DNA of 64,000 nucleotides from Gordius sp. MW1 (Eukaryota > Nematomorpha > Gordioida > Gordea > Gordiidae), in contig OZ038531.1 in the NCBI GenBank assembly GCA_964036665.1, positions 17,174,168 to 17,238,167 on the forward strand. Direction: 5' to 3'. Below are positions 1 through 13,470 of this stretch, piece by piece (the first letter of the stretch is position 1; each line of letters begins with the position of its first letter). The position numbers and the translations under genes were made by a program. Under the pieces are notes generated by a model. That model ran no database searches and was not told the DNA's origin. It worked only from the letters and a program-made list of their open reading frames with translations.

Positions 1-742
1 ATTTATATCTTGACCGTGTCCTAGCTACTGACCAATGAAAAAAATGACCATTGGCCAACGTGTAACAAATTTATTTTTATATATTTTAAATATAGGCTAT
101 TTGGCCGTTTGCTGGCTACTGACCAATAAAAAAAATGACCACTGGCCAAAGTGAGATAAAATCAATTTTTTTTTTCTAGATTTTAATTATAGGCTAATTA
201 TTTGGCTGTCTGCTGACCATTAGAAAAAATGACCACTGGCCAAAGTGATGGAAAAAATGACTAATGGCCAAGGTCTGAGTGGAAAATTATTTCGTTTTTT
301 TAATATCTTGTTTATAAAATGCATATGCGCATAATTTAAATAGAGTCTAAAGTCATAAATCAAATTATGGGTCGCCTACACCAAATTGTTTAAATTTATA
401 TACAGTATTAAAAAAACTCTAAATTGAAAGTTTTGGAAGGATGACTATTGGTTTTCCAAGGTCATACCCTCTATTTGCGTTCCTTTCGTAATTTTGATTA
501 ATTTAGAAGTTAATAAATAAGAATGATTGAAAACCTATTCCTCAATAAATAAAGTATTAATAAATGTTTTATAGTAGGTTTCACAAAAATTTAACTTTTT
601 AAATATTTGTATAAATAACTAATCATTTTGCATTTTCGCCCCTTCCCACCTTTCTTGTCCATAAATTGCATAGCAAATAGCTACGTTCATACGGGGTATA
701 GATGAGTTTCGTTCCCCGTTCCCACCAGGGCCTAAGGCCCTT
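1..742 (-). mobile_element. Helentron/HINE-like repeat, partial, minus orientation
   Basis: The stretch is a reverse-orientation copy of the repeat seen at 4107, 38693 and 63723. Its outer end is a hairpin (GGGCC-TAA-GGCCC, 728-740), followed inward by the conserved subterminal block with a TTGCATAGCAAAT motif, and then by reversed tandem units (1-270) with alternating 'TGACCAAT' and 'GACCACTGGCC' motifs. The window begins inside the element. A terminal hairpin plus an internal tandem array is the layout of non-autonomous Helentrons (HINEs). That class is inferred from architecture, since no Rep or helicase sequence is present. Confidence 0.5.
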
Positions 743-1190
743 AATATTAACATATTAATTTTAGATGGCTAAAAACGTTTTTTTTGTTTATTTCAAAGAT
801 CATAATGGAAATCGTTAAATCCAACACGATTTCCATACACGGATCAATGCCATCCGTTGTAGCGCGTTTTTATATTTTTAGTCGTGTATGTAATTTTTTG
901 TATACCATTTAATAAAGATTTTATACTCTTGAGATTAAATCAAAACTTTGCTAATAAGTAAAAAAATAAAACATACAACATTTAAGCTTAGGAATAATTT
1001 GCATCTAACAAAATCGCTGTTATGTTATGCGTGTGAAATATAAATCTGCTGTGAATTCGAAGCTGACACGGCGATGTTATAACCCGTAAGATGATTTTTG
1101 CTGCACAGCAAAATCCTATATTAAGACAAGCCCTATAAGTGCAAACCTATATACCATTTAAATAATAATTTATAATATAACTAGCTGACC
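743..1190. other. AT-rich interspersed DNA, no gene
   Basis: No open frame of note. The segment at 815-860 (CCAACACGATTTCCATACAC) is echoed by a diverged copy near 15560-15600, so part of this stretch is dispersed repeat. Confidence 0.5.
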
Positions 1191-1240
1191 CGGCAACCGT
1201 TGTTTTGCTATATACATTATTTCTTAAAAATACAAGTGAT
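1191..1240 (+). repeat. Interspersed repeat 5' end, CTAGCTGACCCGGCAA type
   Basis: The block begins CTAGCTGACCCGGCAACC and continues TTGTTTTGC. Related starts occur at 31363, 61456 and 61857. The same motif is known to me as a dispersed repeat of many arthropod genomes, but I do not assign a transposon class. Confidence 0.5.
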
Positions 1241-2004
1241 GTGCGTGCTCATCGTTATGCCTCGATCATATAATGAGCGATTAAAATATAATTGTCCTTG
1301 GGAAATAATTAACGAACTTAATGTAGGAAGAATTAACACGCTAAATACAAAATATAAACACATAAAGCAAAGTACTTAACGTCAACTTTTTTATTGCTTT
1401 GCTTTACACTCTTTTTGCCTATATAAATATATTGTCAAATAAATTAATACATGCCTAAAGAAGTATTTAATTTGTAAATTGCCACAGGTTTGTTTTTTTA
1501 TTAAAGGTGGTAAAAACTTTTTTGGTTGTACCGCAAAATCATGATTCTGGCAAATGGCCGTTTTCGAGCATCAATCAAAACCCCAACCCGCCCTGAAAAT
1601 CTATTTTATTTTTGCGCCTGAACATATTTTAGAGCGTCCAGCTTTTCATTTATTTGGGCAAACTACAATTCTGCTTACGTCAGCTTAGAAATTTAGGTAT
1701 ATCATTGGTCGCCAACCGAGCTTTATTGCATTAGGGTCTCATTGTTATCAAGTTTTGCTGATATATTGTGTAGTTTAAACCAACAGGTACCATTATAGAC
1801 ATAACTAGACCGTCCACCCTCAATTTGCCCTCCGTTAATTTTTACTATTGCTTAATTTGCATAGCAAATGAATGCCCCCATACGAATTTAGAAGAGCCTA
1901 ATAAGGCCAAACAGCAAGTAGACAGGGGTTTAAGGGGCGGAGCCCCTTGAGTAAGGTTTAGAGGGGCAGCCCCAGCCGGGGTACAGGGGTGAATCCCTTT
2001 ATTT
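1241..2004. other. Repeat-rich noncoding DNA
   Basis: No gene is recognised. Around 1925-2000 there is a GC-rich hairpin (AAGGGGCGGAGCCCCTT near 1931) inside otherwise AT-rich sequence. Confidence 0.45.
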
Positions 2005-2345
2005 GAATCTTCTTCTTCTTTATCATTATTTAGTCCCACGGTCGTGGGGTTGTTTTGATAAGTTGACCGGGTGAGTGCCATGTCTTAACTACTCTTTAGT
2101 TTTCATAACTTTATTGCCTTGCCCGTTCCATATGACACGGGTTCGTCCTCTTCCTTTCTTCTCCTGCACCTCCTTGTCCGGTACTTTTCGATTTAGGTCA
2201 TTCGTGTCCCCCTTATTATATCTTCATACCACCTTAACCGATTTTCGTTAATCATGTCCGCCATAGGTTGAATATTCATTTTTGTCATTAGAAAGTCATT
2301 CGTCATATGGTCGAGCTTAATTTACCCCAAGCTCCGCCGTAGAAC
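2005..2345 (-). pseudogene. LINE retrotransposon 3' end, decayed
   Basis: On the minus strand the fragment encodes the tail of a non-LTR reverse-transcriptase polyprotein, related to 18227-18845 (plus strand), where the best preserved text reads RWYGHILRRD, then RGRGRPRVTW, then DMALTRSRWN. Here it ends in a short coding tail (MALTRSTYQNNPTTVGLNN) near 2081-2025. Several frameshifts and stops are visible. Other copies lie at 21440, 33460, 53590, 54290 and 59338. The layout (arginine-rich linker after 'WYGH.LRRD') fits RTE-like or similar LINEs; the exact clade is not assigned. Confidence 0.6.
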
Positions 2346-2612
2346 TCTCATCTCTGTGGCTTTTATAAGCTTTCCTTCCCTGGTGTTTAATGCCGATGCT
2401 TGTTAATCAATTTTTAATTCCTTAATTAATTTATTATCATAATGTCAAGTTCGACAGTAAATCGTGCAATGGTTCAGGTGGTGTTTCAATCTCCGTGAGT
2501 CGAACTTTTCCTGATGCGCAACTCATCCCGGCTGACTCATTTTTATATTTAAGTGCAAGACAATGCGAACATACCTTGTTCATAGTACCAATCACCACTT
2601 AAGGGGGCCTAA

Positions 2613-2816
2613 TATTCAACGGGCTCATACTGGAATGCTAGTCGAAGGAATGAAGCCGATTTAAATGCTCGATGTACTTGTTGGCGTTGTTGGTCATTTG
2701 CTCTACGTGTGTTGATTACAAAGCGGCGTAGTCCATTTGAGAGAAGGATCCTTAGAATTGTAAGGGATTTTATGTGCGATTGGTCTAAGGGGAGGAAGGA
2801 GTTAGATTATGTATAA
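2613..2816 (+). other. Unrecognised open frame, Arg/Cys/Trp-rich
   Basis: A 67-codon stop-to-stop frame without an obvious start. It reads RRNEADLNARCTCWRCWSF, then ITKRRSPFERRILRIVRDFM and CDWSKGRKELDYV before TAA. The composition (many Arg, clustered Cys and Trp) is more protein-like than the surrounding DNA. I do not recognise the family. It may be a remnant of a transposon-encoded DNA-binding region or an orphan exon. Confidence 0.3.
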
Positions 2817-3394
2817 AAATAGTTGCGGCAATATAAACAAAATACATAAAATGTAAAAAACGAAATGAACCAAATAAGAAAAATGAGCTATTTTAATATA
2901 AAATCGAGAGGATCTTCCAAAAGTTGCAGAAAATCCGCCAACGATGTAAATATTTTTGGCATAATCATACATAATAAAAAGGGTGTGGATGTTCAGAGAG
3001 GTGGAGAACGTCTTTCTAACTACTAAAAATAGGTTAAAACCTGTTTACCAAAGGTGCCAAAACACGAAGCGACCAAAGGGATAAAAAATTTTAGAGTTAA
3101 AAAGGCTTTGTATTGTTGATTTTCAGAACCTCAGCAACAAAATTGCATTTTTTGGATGATATTCAGTCTTTTTGTCTTAGATTATTATTAGGCAAAAGGC
3201 ATATCTTTCTTTTAAGACTTAAGAAATTTTCTCTTTAAATATATATTATTTACTGGGTATATATAAATTATTTTAATTTCACGATTATTCATGTGCTAAT
3301 ATATATATTTGTGGTAATTTTTTTAATTATATTAATAATGATCCAACATTTGATTGTTTGCATGATTTAAAAGAGAATTTTTTTAAGAGGCATT
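2817..3394. other. AT-rich DNA, no gene seen
   Basis: No sustained open frame and no recognisable repeat boundary. Sequence is mainly poly-A and poly-T tracts. Confidence 0.4.
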
Positions 3395-3785
3395 GGCGTA
3401 CGCACGTTTTGAATAAGGGAGGGGGTGGATTAAAACTTTCCTGAGAGCAAAAAAAAAAAGGATCTCGACATCCAAAAATTTTCCTCGGAGCAAAAAAAAG
3501 AGCAACTGCCCTAAATTAGGCAGTGTGGGCAGCCAGACCCCCTGGCAAATTTAGGGGGGGGGGCAGGGGGTCCGGCTACCCCCCTCCGGCTAATTAGGGG
3601 AGGGGGGTCAAAACATAATTTTTTTTAAATTTGTTAGGGTTTTGTATTGAAAAACTGCCCCCCCCTCTGCGTACGCCCATGTTCAGAGGCGTAGACGCCA
3701 TTGGAATTTGAGGGGGGCAATATTGATTTAGGGGTAAAATGATATTTTTTGAACTATTCAACAATTGCATTGGCAGTGACAATTA
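3395..3785. mobile_element. G-tract MITE cluster (GGCGTACGC termini)
   Basis: The stretch contains GGCGTACGCACG (3403), long G and C runs, and CTGCGTACGCCCATG (3667) followed by AGGCGTAGACGCC (3687). The termini match other short elements of the window with G/C runs and GGCGTAGCC or GGCGTACGC ends (10614, 15727, 16880, 19527). It is probably two partly overlapping MITE copies. Open frames across it are artefacts of the G/C tracts. Confidence 0.5.
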
Positions 3786-3906
3786 ATAAGGCTTAAGGTC
3801 AATAAATTTTTTATATTTACAGATATATTACCGGTGATAAATAAAAAAATGATTTATTTAATATTGAAATAAGGATTTAAAACAATTCCGATGTGCATTT
3901 ATATTT

Positions 3907-4094
3907 CAATATTACACTAAAACAATTATTATTCATTACCCCACAATTATGTAGGTTATAGAGCTTTATTTATCCTTATCCACCATAAAAGTAAACTAAA
4001 TCAATTCAACATTACACTAAAACAATTATTAATTACCCCACAATTATGTAGGTTAGAGTTTTATCCTCATCCACCATAAAAGTAAACTAAATCA
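3907..4094. repeat. Tandem duplication, two copies of about 100 bp
   Basis: CAATATTACACTAAAAC at 3907 is repeated as CAACATTACACTAAAAC at 4007, and both copies continue through an ACCCCACAATTATGTAGG block to ACCATAAAAGTAAACTAAAT. Period 100 bp. Confidence 0.8.
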
Positions 4095-4519
4095 AAATTT
4101 AAACAACTACTCGGGCCTTCGGCCCTCGTGGAAAGGGGGAGGGGAGAAGGGAAGGGGGGAAGGGAAGGGGGGACGACTCATCTATACTTCGTATAAATGT
4201 ATCATATTTGCTATGCAATTTATGGGCGAGAAAGGTGGGAAGGGGCGAGAATGCCTATAGGGGGGGGGGGTATTAAATGCCTGATGATTAATTAATTATT
4301 TATACAAATTTTCCATTTATAGGCAAAATGTAATATAGGCAAGGGTTAGATTTAGTGTTTGCATCTAGTTGCGTATTACATTAGTTTTTATGGCCTTTAG
4401 TGATTATGGGTCTAACAAACATTATATTATAAAACATCACAATGTTAAGAATTTGCAGAATTGTTGGGAGAAATTTTTTGTTGTATTTGAACAATTTTTA
4501 ATTGAAAAAATTAAAAATT

Positions 4520-5560
4520 TGGCCAATGGTCATTTTTTCTCCATTGGTCAGTACCAACAGATACTCTATAAGTCAATGATAGCCAAAAAAGCGGAAAAAT
4601 AAATTTTGATGCTCACTTTGGCCAATGGTCATTTTTTTCCATTGGTCAGCAGCCAGCACACGGTAAAAGTGGATATAAATTCATAAGAGTAAAAAAAACG
4701 AAAAAAAAATTTTCGAATCACATTTTGGCCAATGGTCATTTTTTTCCATTGGTCAGCAGCAAGGACACGGTAAAAGTGGATATAAATTCATAATAGTCAA
4801 AAATAAAAGAAAAAAAATTTTTCGAATCACATTTTGGCCAATGGTCATTTTATTCCATTGGTCAGCAGCCAGCGGACGGCCAAAAAGTCATAATAGCAAT
4901 GGTAGGAACAAGAACAATCAAAATAGTCAAAAAAAACGAAAAAATAATTTCGTCACATTTTGGCCAATGGTCATTTTTTCCATCGCTCAGGAGCCAGCGG
5001 ACGGCCAAAAAGTCATAATAGCAATGGTAGTAACAGGAACAAACATAATAGTCAAAAAAAAGAAAAAATAAACTCGGATTCACATTTTGGCCAATGGTCA
5101 TTTTTTTTGGTCAGCAGCCAGCGGACGGCCAAATCTTATTATCAATGATAGTAACAAGAACAATCATAAGAGTCAAAAAATACTCCGGGATTCTAACCCA
5201 AAAACTAGTTAAATTGCATAGCAATTAAAAGTAAACAACTTTTATTCATGTTTATTATATAATAAAATGAAACAATAATAGAACAAGCGTCGGCCAAAAA
5301 GTCATAATAGCAATGGTAGGAACAGGAACAATCATAATAGTCAAAAAAAAAGGAAAAAAATAATTTCGATTCACATTTTGGCCAATGGTCATTATTTCCA
5401 TCGGTCAGGAACCAGCGGACGGCCAAAAAGTCATAATAGCAATGGTAGTAACAGGAACAATCATAATAGTCAAAAAAAAAACGAAAAAAAACAACTCGGA
5501 TTCACATTTTATGGTCATTTTTTTCATTGGTCAGCAGCGAACGGCCAAAAAGTCTTATTA
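4520..5560 (+). repeat. Tandem array, unit about 110-127 bp
   Basis: Each unit starts with TTTTGGCCAATGGTCATTTT, then a CCAT(T/C)GGTCAG block, then GCGGACGGCCAAAAAGTC and an A-rich linker. GGCC starts are at 4727, 4836, 4962 and 5089, giving spacings of 109, 126 and 127; another unit begins at 5380 after an interruption. The CCAATGG/CCATTGG pair makes each unit capable of a short hairpin. Open frames on both strands across the array are by-products of the period. Confidence 0.8.
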
Positions 5561-5784
5561 TCAATGATAGTAACAAGAACAATCATAAGAGTAAAAAAAA
5601 ACTCCGGGTTTCTAACCCAAAAACTAGTTAAATTGCATAGCAATTAAAAGAACAACTTTTGTTTATGTTTATTAAATAATAAAATGAAACAATAATAGAA
5701 CAAGCGGACGGCCAAAAAGTCATATTATCAATGGTAGTAACAGGAAAAATATATTAATTTAATTTAAAAAATAAAATTTTTTTT

Positions 5785-5850
5785 TGCCCTCTCCGGGAAT
5801 CGAACCAGCTATTCAGAACGTTCGCCGGGGTTCGAACCCACATTAATAGA
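5785..5850 (-). other. Two tRNA box-B-like motifs
   Basis: The minus strand has GGGTTCGAACCCCGGC followed about 20 nt later by TGGTTCGATTCCCGG. Both match the pol III B-box consensus GGTTCGANNCC. No acceptor-stem pairing or anticodon arm could be drawn, so this is not called a tRNA gene. A tRNA-derived SINE fragment inside the larger repeat is possible. Confidence 0.3.
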
Positions 5851-6206
5851 GGCATAGGCTTTTGTAGGGGCACAGGGACCCATATCAGTAGAGGCATAGG
5901 CCCTTGTAGTGGAGGGCATAGGGTAATTATAGCAATAAATATCAATGTTACCCAATTCAAAAACGAATAGATATACTTAGGCATTAATTTAACATAGCAA
6001 TTAAAACCCGACTCCGCCCAAAAGTGAGGGAGATAGAGATGAGGGGTGGGGCACCTCTTATGCATTAATCACTTAGAGCAATTCCCCTCCTTATCTATAC
6101 TGGTAAACAAAACCTAATATAACCAATGCAAATAGATAGGGAGGGTGTATGCGGACGTGGACATACAAAAGCAAAAGCGAGCCCATAAATTGCATAGCAA
6201 TTAATA

Positions 6207-6848
6207 TATTCAAATTTTCAAAGAACACGATAGATACGCATTACGTCATGAGGGTGCGTTTGAGTGACATTTTACTTGATTGTCTTAAGACTTAGAAATC
6301 TGCAATATAGTTTAAAACCTAGGCTCAGACCTACCAATCTCGCAGAAATTTTCATAAAAATTGGTCCAGTCGTTTTGGAAGAGTTGAATAACACCGTGAC
6401 ACAAGAATTTTATATATACAGATTATTTGCTAATTTTTATCATTTTTACATTCACTTTTTTGCACAAATAATGTAATTCCCACTCTCATAACAATTTTTT
6501 AAGGTTAGAGCAAAAAATGATAGTCAATCCTTATATTTGCATGCCAAACATCATGGTAAATGAATTGAAATACAAATATTTGTTATTTGATAAATTTATC
6601 CTTTACGAGATTGCAAGGTGCAAAACAGCTAATGTCAGTGAGAAAACCAAAATTATGTGAAATATTATTGTGAATAGAAATAACACCAATTTACCCACAT
6701 GCAAAACTATTTATTGAAATGATAATACAATAAGAATATAAATATGTATACTAATTTATAAAATATATTGAATGTAGTATATACAAGTTCTGAGAGCACA
6801 AAATTCTATCGTCCCTCAACTAAAAATAGAAAGATTAAATATCTAAAA
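6207..6848. other. AT-rich spacer with repeat end at 6346-6425
   Basis: The segment ATTGGTCCAGTCGTTTTGGA (6360-6379), closed by TATATACA, matches the 3' type end of the interspersed repeat seen at 37305 and 62455. The rest is AT-rich DNA downstream of UAP56. A candidate poly(A) signal is not distinct enough to call. Confidence 0.4.
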
Positions 6849-8782
<1,934 letters not shown>

Positions 8783-9364
8783 TTTTCAAAATGGCTATAG
8801 AATAAGTGAATAAAGAAATAAGGTGTAATTGTAAACTCGGCTCAAATTCTATATTCAATTTTATAAGGGATTTTTATTTCTAAATAACAGCATTTAATTA
8901 TAACTGAATTTCTCATATACTGCATAATATATTATAAAATATTATGATTTTTATAATTTTTGCTCGATAAGAAATTATTCAAAAATCACATCATGTAAAA
9001 TACAAATGCAACGTCTCATTTTCAAATAGATCAGTAATAATATTGTCATAGAACCTGTTGTTCAATGTGATTTTATGTAGTTATGTAAGTTCGACTGTAG
9101 AGTATTTTTTAACCATAGACGCTTGGGTCAAATTTAAACTTAATTTATTGGAACAGATCTGTGTTAAGCATTATTTAGGCATAAAATACATGTTATCTTT
9201 ATAATCACAAGTATAACTAACGTAGTGTTGGAATATAATAATATCTTATGATTAAAGTTTATGAATGAATTAGTTTTGTAAGAATAAATATGGGGCAAGA
9301 GATTGTATTTATATTTTGAAATTAATTTTTACAAATATCAAAAAATATTTATTAGTAATCCAAG
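8783..9364. other. Upstream region of UAP56, AT-rich
   Basis: Presumed 5' UTR and promoter side of the helicase gene. No TATA box or other core element stands out from the AT-rich background, and no other gene is seen. Confidence 0.4.
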
Positions 9365-9458
9365 TGATATAACTGGAGTTTATTAAATATTAAAACATCC
9401 GCGCGATAGAAAAAAGAACAATATGGAGATATCATGTGATTATAGAACTATATATATC

Positions 9459-10927
9459 AGGGGCGTACGCAGGATTTCATTTTTTTTTTAAAGGGGGGGG
9501 GGGTATAAAAAATTTTCTTCGAATATCAAAAAATATATAGGCAAATCTTTTTTATGCAATTTGTTTAAAGAGCTATTTACGTAATGTAGCATCCATGTGA
9601 GTTTGCCCAGCCAAATTTAAATTTTAAATTCTATTGAGGCTGGTTTAAAAAAGATGGGAACATAAAAAGCTAATTAGGTATTAATGTAACACAACACATT
9701 ATTATGTTGATGTGATCAGTTTAAAATTTTCCTTTATTTGTTCCAATGATAAAAAAAACAAATTATCTCGATAATAAATACCCACTTTTAAAACTACCAT
9801 GAAATCCTCTATAAAATTTTTTTTAAGCTGTTTCCCCTTTTGAACTTAACAGCATTTAATGCCTGTGATTGTAGATTAAAATAAAAAATTCTAAATTTGT
9901 GTCGTAAATGTGAATACGTGAAAGAAGAATAGTTTAATTTAGTATAACTTTTATTTGTTAATCATTTTCTACAGATTATATTATTGCTATAATTATATGG
10001 TTTAATCTTGTAAACCAAATACGAGTTGGTAAAAACCAGATGTTTGTGTGATTATGATTTTAATTATCGTTTGTTCATTAGTTTCCCCTACCCGGCCCTA
10101 GTTACCAATAAAATTATCTTTTTATTATATATAATAATTTGTTATCAATAACACATGCTTAGGCGAATTCAGAGTCCTGCTTATGAATTTATCTTCTTGC
10201 ATACAATAAATTTAATTGCTAATAAATGAGAAAAACCATAAAAACTTCGATAAATAATTTGTTGAAAATTATATTATTTTGCAACCATGGAATTATATTT
10301 TTCAATTCAAACATAAACTTCTGGGCTTTGCAGGTTAAAAAAGTTATTAATATTTGAGAAGCCCGATCATTTTATTAGAAACCAAGATGTTGGAACTTCT
10401 GAACCCCAATCGGGACACAAAATATATCTAAAATTGATTTTTTTTAAATTCTTAGGTGATGCAATTATTAATTTATTAATAGTAATATTTCTGACGTTCT
10501 TTCACCTTATTTAAAATCTTTTTATTAGCAACATTATTCCCAATAATATAAAAATATGAATTGATATTTCTGTTACTTGTCAAAATGATATTTTTATGAA
10601 AATTCATTTGTCTCATGGGCGTAGCCAGTATTAAAATTAGAGGGGGCGATAATGATTTAAAAGGGGATGGGCAATGATTTTGAAATTGTAGCCATGATTT
10701 AATATATTTTAACAAATTTATGGATTTGGAGGGGGGCAGCCGCCCTTCCCTGCCCCCCCCCCCCCTTCCCCATTGGCTACGCCCATGATTTATTTAGTAA
10801 AGCAAAATTGAGTATTACGCCGCTATTGTATTTATTAAATTTTGTATTGCATTACATAAGTTTTATAAATTTTTGTCCGCGGAAGGGGGGTTCAACCCCA
10901 AAACCTTCCCCTTGCGTACGCCATTGA
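9459..10927. mobile_element. 1.47-kb hAT-like non-autonomous element in the LTR
   Basis: Starts AGGGGCGTACGCAGG and ends CCTTGCGTACGCCATTGA, giving imperfect inverted termini around GGCGTACGCA. The 8-bp direct repeat TATATATC on both sides fits a hAT-type insertion. The interior is AT-rich without a readable transposase and contains a smaller MITE (10614-10787). Confidence 0.7.
10614..10787. mobile_element. G-tract MITE, 174 bp
   Basis: Inverted termini CATGGGCGTAGCCAG and GGCTACGCCCATG enclose AGGGGGCGATAATG and a long C run. Same family as 15727-15888 and 16880-17049. No clear target duplication was found. Confidence 0.65.
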
Positions 10928-11028
10928 TATATATCAATTAGAACAAAGGGTAAATCTAAAGTACGAAACGATCAATCGTCTAGTTTGGAATTAATGTTAA
11001 AATATAATATTCAAATATGTAACATATG

Positions 11029-11040
11029 TCCTCCCTTTCT
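11029..11040 (-). other. Polypurine tract of the gypsy element
   Basis: The minus strand reads AGAAAGGGAGGA a few bases before the TGTTAC start of the 3' LTR, the expected place for plus-strand priming. Confidence 0.6.
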
Positions 11041-11053
11041 TTTTGGGTTTTAA

Positions 11054-12172
11054 TTATATTTCTTCGATAAGTCTTGAAGGTGGACGAACGTCGCGTTTCG
11101 GGCGAGACGTTTGACCTAAGTTAAATTGACTCTTCTCCCCGGCTAATTCCGTCTCTTCTCCTGGCGTAAATGACAATTCAATTTCAACCTCCTCCCGAAA
11201 CGTAACTGACGCTGGTGGGGAAGAAGATTGTACAAGCTCTTGCCTATCTAAGAATCTATTCTTTGGTTGGTCGGCGTGCTTCCGCAATACCCTTCCATCC
11301 GCTTCCACTGATTAGGACAAAGGGTCCGTTCTGGTGATTACCGAACCCTCACGCCATCCGGGTCTCGTTTCATTCCCTACCCATACCGGCTGTCCTGAGA
11401 GAGATTCTCGAGTCTTTAATCCTTTGTTATGCCGTTCCTTGGTTGACCAAACCTGTTTTTCCAATTGTGACTTAACCGGAGATCGTGCCCAATCCCAGGC
11501 CGTTTTCATATGTCGTCCAAACATTAGCTTATAAGGTGATGATCCTGTTGAATTTAAGGTGGTTATTCGGTAAGTCATCAAGACCTCTGACAAACATTCA
11601 TGAGAGCTCCTTCTACATTTTGGTACCGCGTACCTTTTCTTCAAAGTTTGAATTCCTCTTTCTGCTAACCCGTTAGTCTAAGGATGATATGGAGAAGATT
11701 TTATGTGAATGATGTTATTCTCCTTGCAATAATTTTAAAACTCTAGCCCAGTGAATTGAAGTCCGTTGTCTGATACAATTTGTCGAGGGACACCATACAG
11801 GGCAAACCACTCTAAGAGTTTGAAGAGAGGCCTGAGTTGTTGTTGACTGTAAAAGTTCAACATCCATCCATTTTGAAAACAACTACTATAACCAGGAATA
11901 CCCATCGATTGGTCCCGCAAAATGGATGTGAATCTTTCCCAAGGAGCCTCGGGGACATTCCATGAAAACAATGGAACTTCATTAGCTTCCCCACGATTCT
12001 GTTGACATGCTTTACAAGCATTCACAAATTTTTCAATCTCTGAACTCAGTTGAGGCCACCAGCAATAAAACCTAGCGATATATTTTATAGCCGATGTTGC
12101 GGGGTGACCTTTATGCCGATTTATTAATACTCGCTGCCGAAGGGATTGCGGTATAACAATCCGCCCATCCAT
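11054..12172 (-). pseudogene. Integrase of the gypsy element, frameshifted
   Basis: Frame 12172-11735 holds the zinc-binding HHCC region (HKGHPATSAI, then CKACQQNRGE) and the catalytic-core segment IVSDNGLQFTGLEF. Frame 11644-11312 continues the core with HECLSEVLMTYRITTLNSTG and SPYKLMFGRHM. Frame 11308-11054 is the C-terminal tail, ending RPPSRLIEEI. The pieces are in different frames, so no active integrase is encoded. Confidence 0.85.
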
Positions 12173-12188
12173 AAATAATAAATTGTTT

Positions 12189-12713
12189 TCACAGCTTAGC
12201 TCTGCGATTATAAAAGACCCCCAATTCTTGTGGGATATTCTTTTTGCGTGAGAGCCAACCTTTGTTTATAAAGTTCTTTATTTTACGCACTTTAAAATCC
12301 TTATCTGTTTCTTCACCCAAAGTCTTTTCCGATAGTGATATATCATTAAGGATAATATTTTTGATCCTTAGCATTGATAAATCATCACTGTTGTGAATAT
12401 CTTCTGAAAGGGGTAAGGGCACCCTTGAAAGTGCGTAAGCTGCTTTATTCTGTTTGCCTTCAATGTACTCCAATGAAAAATCGTAGGCCGATAACTGATA
12501 GGCCCAGCGCATCGATCGATTATTTACTATTCTCGGAAGATCCCTATTTTTTCCAAACAATCGAACTAAAGGTTTATGATCCGTTTTTATGATAAATTGT
12601 GAAATTCTTAACAATAGTAGCATAACTGTCCTCGGCGTTGGAAAGTGTTCTCGAAGCATATGCAATAGGACGCAATAGTCCAGCATCAAATGCATGTGAC
12701 AACACTGCCCCAA
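12189..12713 (-). pseudogene. RNase H domain of the gypsy element
   Basis: Contains FIIKTDHKPLVRLFGKN and the tether motif AYDFSLEYIEGKQN preceding ALSRVPLP, typical of Ty3/gypsy RNase H. The TDH catalytic residue is kept. It is separated from the RT by frameshifts near 12720-12860. Confidence 0.85.
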
Positions 12714-12858
12714 ATCCTTTATCAGAAGCGTCGGTTTCCAGCACCAAGGGCAAAGTTGGTGAATAAGGAATTAAGGTATTACAATTTTTTAAACGATTTA
12801 GCTTTTAAAAATATTTGCTTTTCATCCTGTGACCATACCCATCTAGATTTCGCACCAG

Positions 12859-13440
12859 TTAGTCGGTGCAATGGTGACAAAATACTGTAAGGCTATAAAT
12901 AAATTTTTCTTGGTAGCAAAGCATCCCAAGAAAAGATTTTAACTCGGATCTATTAGTGGGTCTTTTCGTTTCTAAAATGGCTTGTATCTTTGATCCGGAG
13001 GGATGGATCCCTTCTTTATCAATCACATAACCTAAAAATTCAACCGATTCTTCCAAAAACCGAATTTTGTTAAACTGTGCTTTAATTCCCGAATCTTTCA
13101 ATTTGAAAACTTTATTGACGTTTGCAATGTGCTCCTCGTCATTTTCGCCGGTGATTATTATATCAAGGTAAACTTCTGTCTTAGGACAATCTTTTAGTAA
13201 GTTGTCCATAAATTTCTAAAAAATGGCTGGAGCTGAAGACAAACCAAACGGAAGCCGACAGTATTTGTAATAACCCAAACTGATTGATATAACTAGGAGG
13301 TCTTGTGATTTCTCGGAAACAGGCATTTGCAGGTATGCATCCTTTAGATTGATTTTCGTGAACTTCCTTACTCCCGAAATTGTTGCGGCAACTTGGAATG
13401 TTGGGATATGATGATAATCTATAATTAAATTTGGATTCAC
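12859..13440 (-). pseudogene. Reverse transcriptase of the gypsy element, damaged
   Basis: Frames 13440-13216 and 13209-12859 carry KINLKDAYLQMPVSEKS, RLPFGLSSAPAIF and, downstream, FLGYVIDKEGIHP. The catalytic YxDD box reads YLDI-I: one aspartate codon is missing. Together with the frame change at 13210 this makes the enzyme inactive. Confidence 0.85.
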
Positions 13441-13470
13441 AGCTTGAAATCGGCACAGATACGGATGTCA

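Larger units (their letters stand above)
4107..6206 (+). mobile_element. Helentron/HINE-like repeat with internal tandem array
   Basis: Left end: CTCGGGCCTTCGGCCC, a perfect GGGCC-TTC-GGCCC hairpin. A purine-rich tract, the conserved block TTGCTATGCAATTTATGGGC (about 4212-4231) and an AT-rich spacer follow, then tandem units. The right end carries the inverted form GCCCATAAATTGCATAGCAA (6182-6201). The left-hairpin, inverted-subterminal 20-mer and tandem-core plan is shared with the copies at 38693-40489, 63723-64000 and 1-742. Non-autonomous; no transposase frame. The assignment rests on architecture only. Confidence 0.55.
9365..11024 (-). repeat. 3' LTR of the gypsy element, split by a nested insertion
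   Basis: 9365-9458 plus 10928-11024 rebuild the LTR seen intact at 14929-15080: TGATATAACTGGAGTTTATT at one end, and the AACAAAGGGTAAATCTAAAG block with ATATGTAACA at the other. The interruption carries an 8-bp target duplication TATATATC (9451-9458 and 10928-10935). Confidence 0.85.

Noticed and set aside
4520..5560. Tandem array considered as a CRISPR array
   Set aside because: Units are contiguous without unique spacers, vary in length, sit in a eukaryotic transposon-like repeat and have no cas genes near.
5785..5850. tRNA gene on the minus strand
   Set aside because: Two B-box-like motifs exist but no A box, acceptor stem or anticodon loop can be drawn around them.
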